Below, piece by piece: positions 4,486 to 6,486 of a stretch of 6,486 bases of DNA. This DNA comes from Rhodothermaceae bacterium. GTDB taxonomy: Bacteria > Bacteroidota > Rhodothermia > Rhodothermales > Rubricoccaceae. Location of the stretch: contig JABDIZ010000400.1 of the NCBI GenBank assembly GCA_013003465.1, positions 1 to 6,486 on the forward strand, read 5' to 3'. Made by a program: the position numbers and the translations under genes. The notes below the pieces were generated by a model that was not told the origin of the DNA, searched no databases, and saw only the letters and a program-made list of their open reading frames with translations. Position 1 is the stretch's first letter, and each line of letters opens with the position of its first letter.

Positions 4486-6486
4486 TCAGCGCCCGCAGGC
4501 GTCGAGTGGCATCCAGTGATTGAGAAGAGTCCGGCGTTGTTGCTGGCGAAGGAGGAAGGCGGGCTGGCCGATGGGTGAGCCGGGCGGCGTGCGTAGCGAC
4601 TCCGGCCGCTGCTCAGGATCATAGTCGCGGGCGTGCCAGCGTCGGATCTGATCGGCGAGCCACAGGGCCAGCATCTCGTCTTCACCGCTGCCTCCGATAT
4701 CGCGCAGATCGTCTTCGAGGCGAACGAGGTAGGCATCGGCACGGGCACGGATGGATGGGGCGGCGTCCGTGTCTGCCGCAAGGCTGAGCAAGGCGTCCAC
4801 CCAGCCCGTCAGCACCACCCGGCGCAACTCCTCGGCATACGCATCGACAGGGTCGAGATCGCGCAGCCAATCATCCACATAGACCAGTAGGTTGGTGAAA
4901 CCGGGGAGCTGCGCGTCATCATCGTGCTGGGCAACGAGGCGGGCGGCGCGCTCAGGCTGGAGGAGCAAGCTAAAGACCAGCCCAGTGACCGTTTCAGCTG
5001 GAGTGTACGGGTCGAACACGGGGGCCGTGCGCGAATCGAACAGTTCGCGCTGGTCGTAGTAGCCGGGCGGACGGGGCGGGATGAGGGCGAGGGCGGCCTC
5101 GGGCAGACGGAGCGCCTCGGGCGTGAGCGTGGCAAGAAGGGCATCGAGTGCGGCTTGCTGCTGTGGTGCCGGGACCGGATCCGGCTGGGGCAGCCCGTCG
5201 CCCCGCATCGCATAGCGGTAGTCCACGCCACCAACGGACTTGGCCGTGGCTTCGATCTGGTAGCGATGGCGGAGGTAGAGCGGCACGAGCACTTCCTCAA
5301 GGGTTGCCATCGGGCGACCCTCTCGGATGACCGTCTCGCCAAAGCGATCCAGGGCGACTCGGCGCGCGTCCATCTCGGTTTCCAGGGCTGGTACAGCGTC
5401 TCGGCCGTTGTCCCACAGAATCGCCGTAGGACTGGCGGCGCCGGGCGGGCGGGCGTCGGCGTCGGTGAGGTAGGCGAGTCCGCGTGCCTGATTTTCGGCA
5501 AGGATAGCAGCAGGAGCGGCTGGATTGGGATCGTAGCCGTAGCGGACGGCCTGGATGTCCCACGCGCCGATTCCCACGGCATAGGCCTCTGAGAGGTCAA
5601 TGGAACCATCCGCCGCGACGAGAGCGAGCGGGGCCGGGTAGTCCATTACGGAGGCGCGGTCGTTGGTGCTCGCGGCGAAGTTGTGGGCGAGGCCGATGGT
5701 GTGGCCGACTTCGTGGGCCGAAAGCTGCCGCAGCCGCGCGAGTGCCATCGCCAGCATCGGATCGTCCCCCGGCGCGAACCCTTCAGCATTGCCGCCTTCG
5801 TACGGCGCGAGCAACCCTTCGGCGATCAGGTAATCCTGCCGGACGCGCAACGAGCCGAGGAGGACGTGTCCCTTGAGAATCTCGCCCGTGCGCGGGTCAA
5901 TCACTGACGAGCCATAGCTCCAGCCGCGCGTGGCGCGGTGTACCCACTGGATGGTGCTGTAGCGCACGTCGAGCGGGTCCACGCTGTCAGGGCGTACCTC
6001 GACGCGGTAGGCGTCGCGGAACCCGGCGGCCTCGAAGGCCTCGGTCCACCAGCGCGCGCCGTCGAGCAGTGCCCCACGCACCGGCTCGGGCGTACCAGGA
6101 TCGAGGTAGTAGACGATGGATTCGACGGGGGTGCAAAGACCGGCCGGCCCGGGCGCGTCGGCGCATTGGAGGCGATGCCGCGTGATAAAGCGCTGTGTGA
6201 TGTCTTCGCCGATGGGCACCGCGTAGTCGGCGTAGCTCATGGGGAAGTAGCCTGCGCGAGGATCAAAGGCGCGCGGCTCGTAGCCCGGCGGCGGCAGCTC
6301 GATGAACGAGTGACGCACGCGCACGGTCACGGCGTAGGGGTCGGCCGCGGTCTGCCGGACGTAGCCACCGGGCGCATCCGTCGTAAACGTGAGGTGTGCC
6401 TCCATCTCGGTGTTCTGCGGAAACGCCTTGAGCACCTCGGGGACGAGCGCACTACGGCTGTGGTCGAGCGCGAAGCGGCCCTGGCC
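4486..6486 (-). CDS. Zinc-dependent Met-zincin metalloprotease (DUF5117/DUF4953 type), 5' end cut by window edge
   Basis: 666 codons plus stop are visible and the frame is open to the right edge, so the start, any signal peptide and probably the first couple of hundred residues are missing. Visible residues begin GQGRFALDHSRSALVPEVLKAFP. Fragment residues about 9-60 (DHSRS, KAFPQNTEMEAHLTF) match the end of the DUF5117 domain. VYYLDPGTPEPVRGALLDGARWW (about 125-147) and VIDPRTGEILKGHVLLGSLRVRQDYL (about 195-220) are characteristic of the DUF4953 Met-zincin domain. The zinc motif is HEVGHTIGLAH (258-268, bases 5683-5715) with catalytic Glu259, followed by the Met-turn SVMDY with Met281. The C-terminal ~350 residues are mostly helical-looking with no secretion-tag domain. 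Relatives are large exported or periplasmic proteases common in Bacteroidota; the substrate is not predictable. Cys108 and Cys118 flank a short loop and could form a disulfide. The stop (4488-4486) abuts convergent radC. Confidence 0.93.
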   Translation of the reverse strand, partial: GQGRFALDHSRSALVPEVLKAFPQNTEMEAHLTFTTDAPGGYVRQTAADPYAVTVRVRHSFIELPPPGYEPRAFDPRAGYFPMSYADYAVPIGEDITQRFITRHRLQCADAPGPAGLCTPVESIVYYLDPGTPEPVRGALLDGARWWTEAFEAAGFRDAYRVEVRPDSVDPLDVRYSTIQWVHRATRGWSYGSSVIDPRTGEILKGHVLLGSLRVRQDYLIAEGLLAPYEGGNAEGFAPGDDPMLAMALARLRQLSAHEVGHTIGLAHNFAASTNDRASVMDYPAPLALVAADGSIDLSEAYAVGIGAWDIQAVRYGYDPNPAAPAAILAENQARGLAYLTDADARPPGAASPTAILWDNGRDAVPALETEMDARRVALDRFGETVIREGRPMATLEEVLVPLYLRHRYQIEATAKSVGGVDYRYAMRGDGLPQPDPVPAPQQQAALDALLATLTPEALRLPEAALALIPPRPPGYYDQRELFDSRTAPVFDPYTPAETVTGLVFSLLLQPERAARLVAQHDDDAQLPGFTNLLVYVDDWLRDLDPVDAYAEELRRVVLTGWVDALLSLAADTDAAPSIRARADAYLVRLEDDLRDIGGSGEDEMLALWLADQIRRWHARDYDPEQRPESLRTPPGSPIGQPAFLLRQQQRRTLLNHWMPLDACGR

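Noticed and set aside
3867..4781. 304-codon minus-strand open frame across the radC/protease junction
   Set aside because: Overlaps two clearly homologous genes in other frames and has no recognisable domain.
4924..5592. 222-codon plus-strand frame inside the metalloprotease gene
   Set aside because: Antisense to a confidently identified coding region; translation is Gly/Arg/Val-rich with no motif.

Overview
This is a GC-rich bacterial chromosomal window made almost entirely of conserved housekeeping genes. The best guess for the source is a member of Rhodothermota/Bacteroidota (Rhodothermus/Salinibacter-like). Three things point there: a Rho factor with a long arginine/glycine/asparagine-rich disordered N-terminus, a large Met-zincin metalloprotease of the DUF5117/DUF4953 type, and no recognisable Shine-Dalgarno sequence in front of any of the five visible start codons. 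The placement is an inference and cannot be fixed without a database search.

Layout: (1) 1-115, minus strand, the first 38 codons of truA (tRNA pseudouridine synthase A), running off the left edge. (2) 116-174, a divergent intergenic strip containing a purine-rich ~7-bp periodic repeat. (3) 175-735, plus strand, aroK (shikimate kinase). (4) 725-1321, minus strand, rnhB (ribonuclease HII), converging on aroK with an 11-bp tail-to-tail overlap. (5) 1322-2007, a 686-bp divergent intergenic region between rnhB and rho with no convincing gene. It holds several inverted repeats, a possible promoter and a C-rich, G-poor leader just upstream of rho. (6) 2008-3633, plus strand, rho (transcription termination factor). 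(7) 3634-3752, an intergenic gap with a small hairpin at the rho stop codon and a 30-nt near-perfect palindrome of REP-like appearance. (8) 3753-4484, plus strand, radC (RadC-family JAMM/MPN+ protein). (9) 4486-6486, minus strand, a zinc metalloprotease whose 5' end lies beyond the right edge; its stop codon is 1 bp from the radC stop.

The genes do not form one pathway. They cover tRNA modification, aromatic amino-acid biosynthesis, removal of RNA from DNA, transcription termination, a DNA-processing-associated JAMM protein of uncertain role, and a probably exported protease. Gene orientation alternates: truA<-, aroK->, <-rnhB, rho->, radC->, <-protease. Both convergent junctions leave no room for an intergenic terminator.

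I found no mobile element, CRISPR array, tRNA, rRNA or previously undescribed multi-gene system. The items most worth a second look are the rho gene (a disordered RG-rich region where the helical Rho_N domain would be, and a rut-like leader suggesting autoregulation), the palindrome after rho, and the heptad repeat between truA and aroK.
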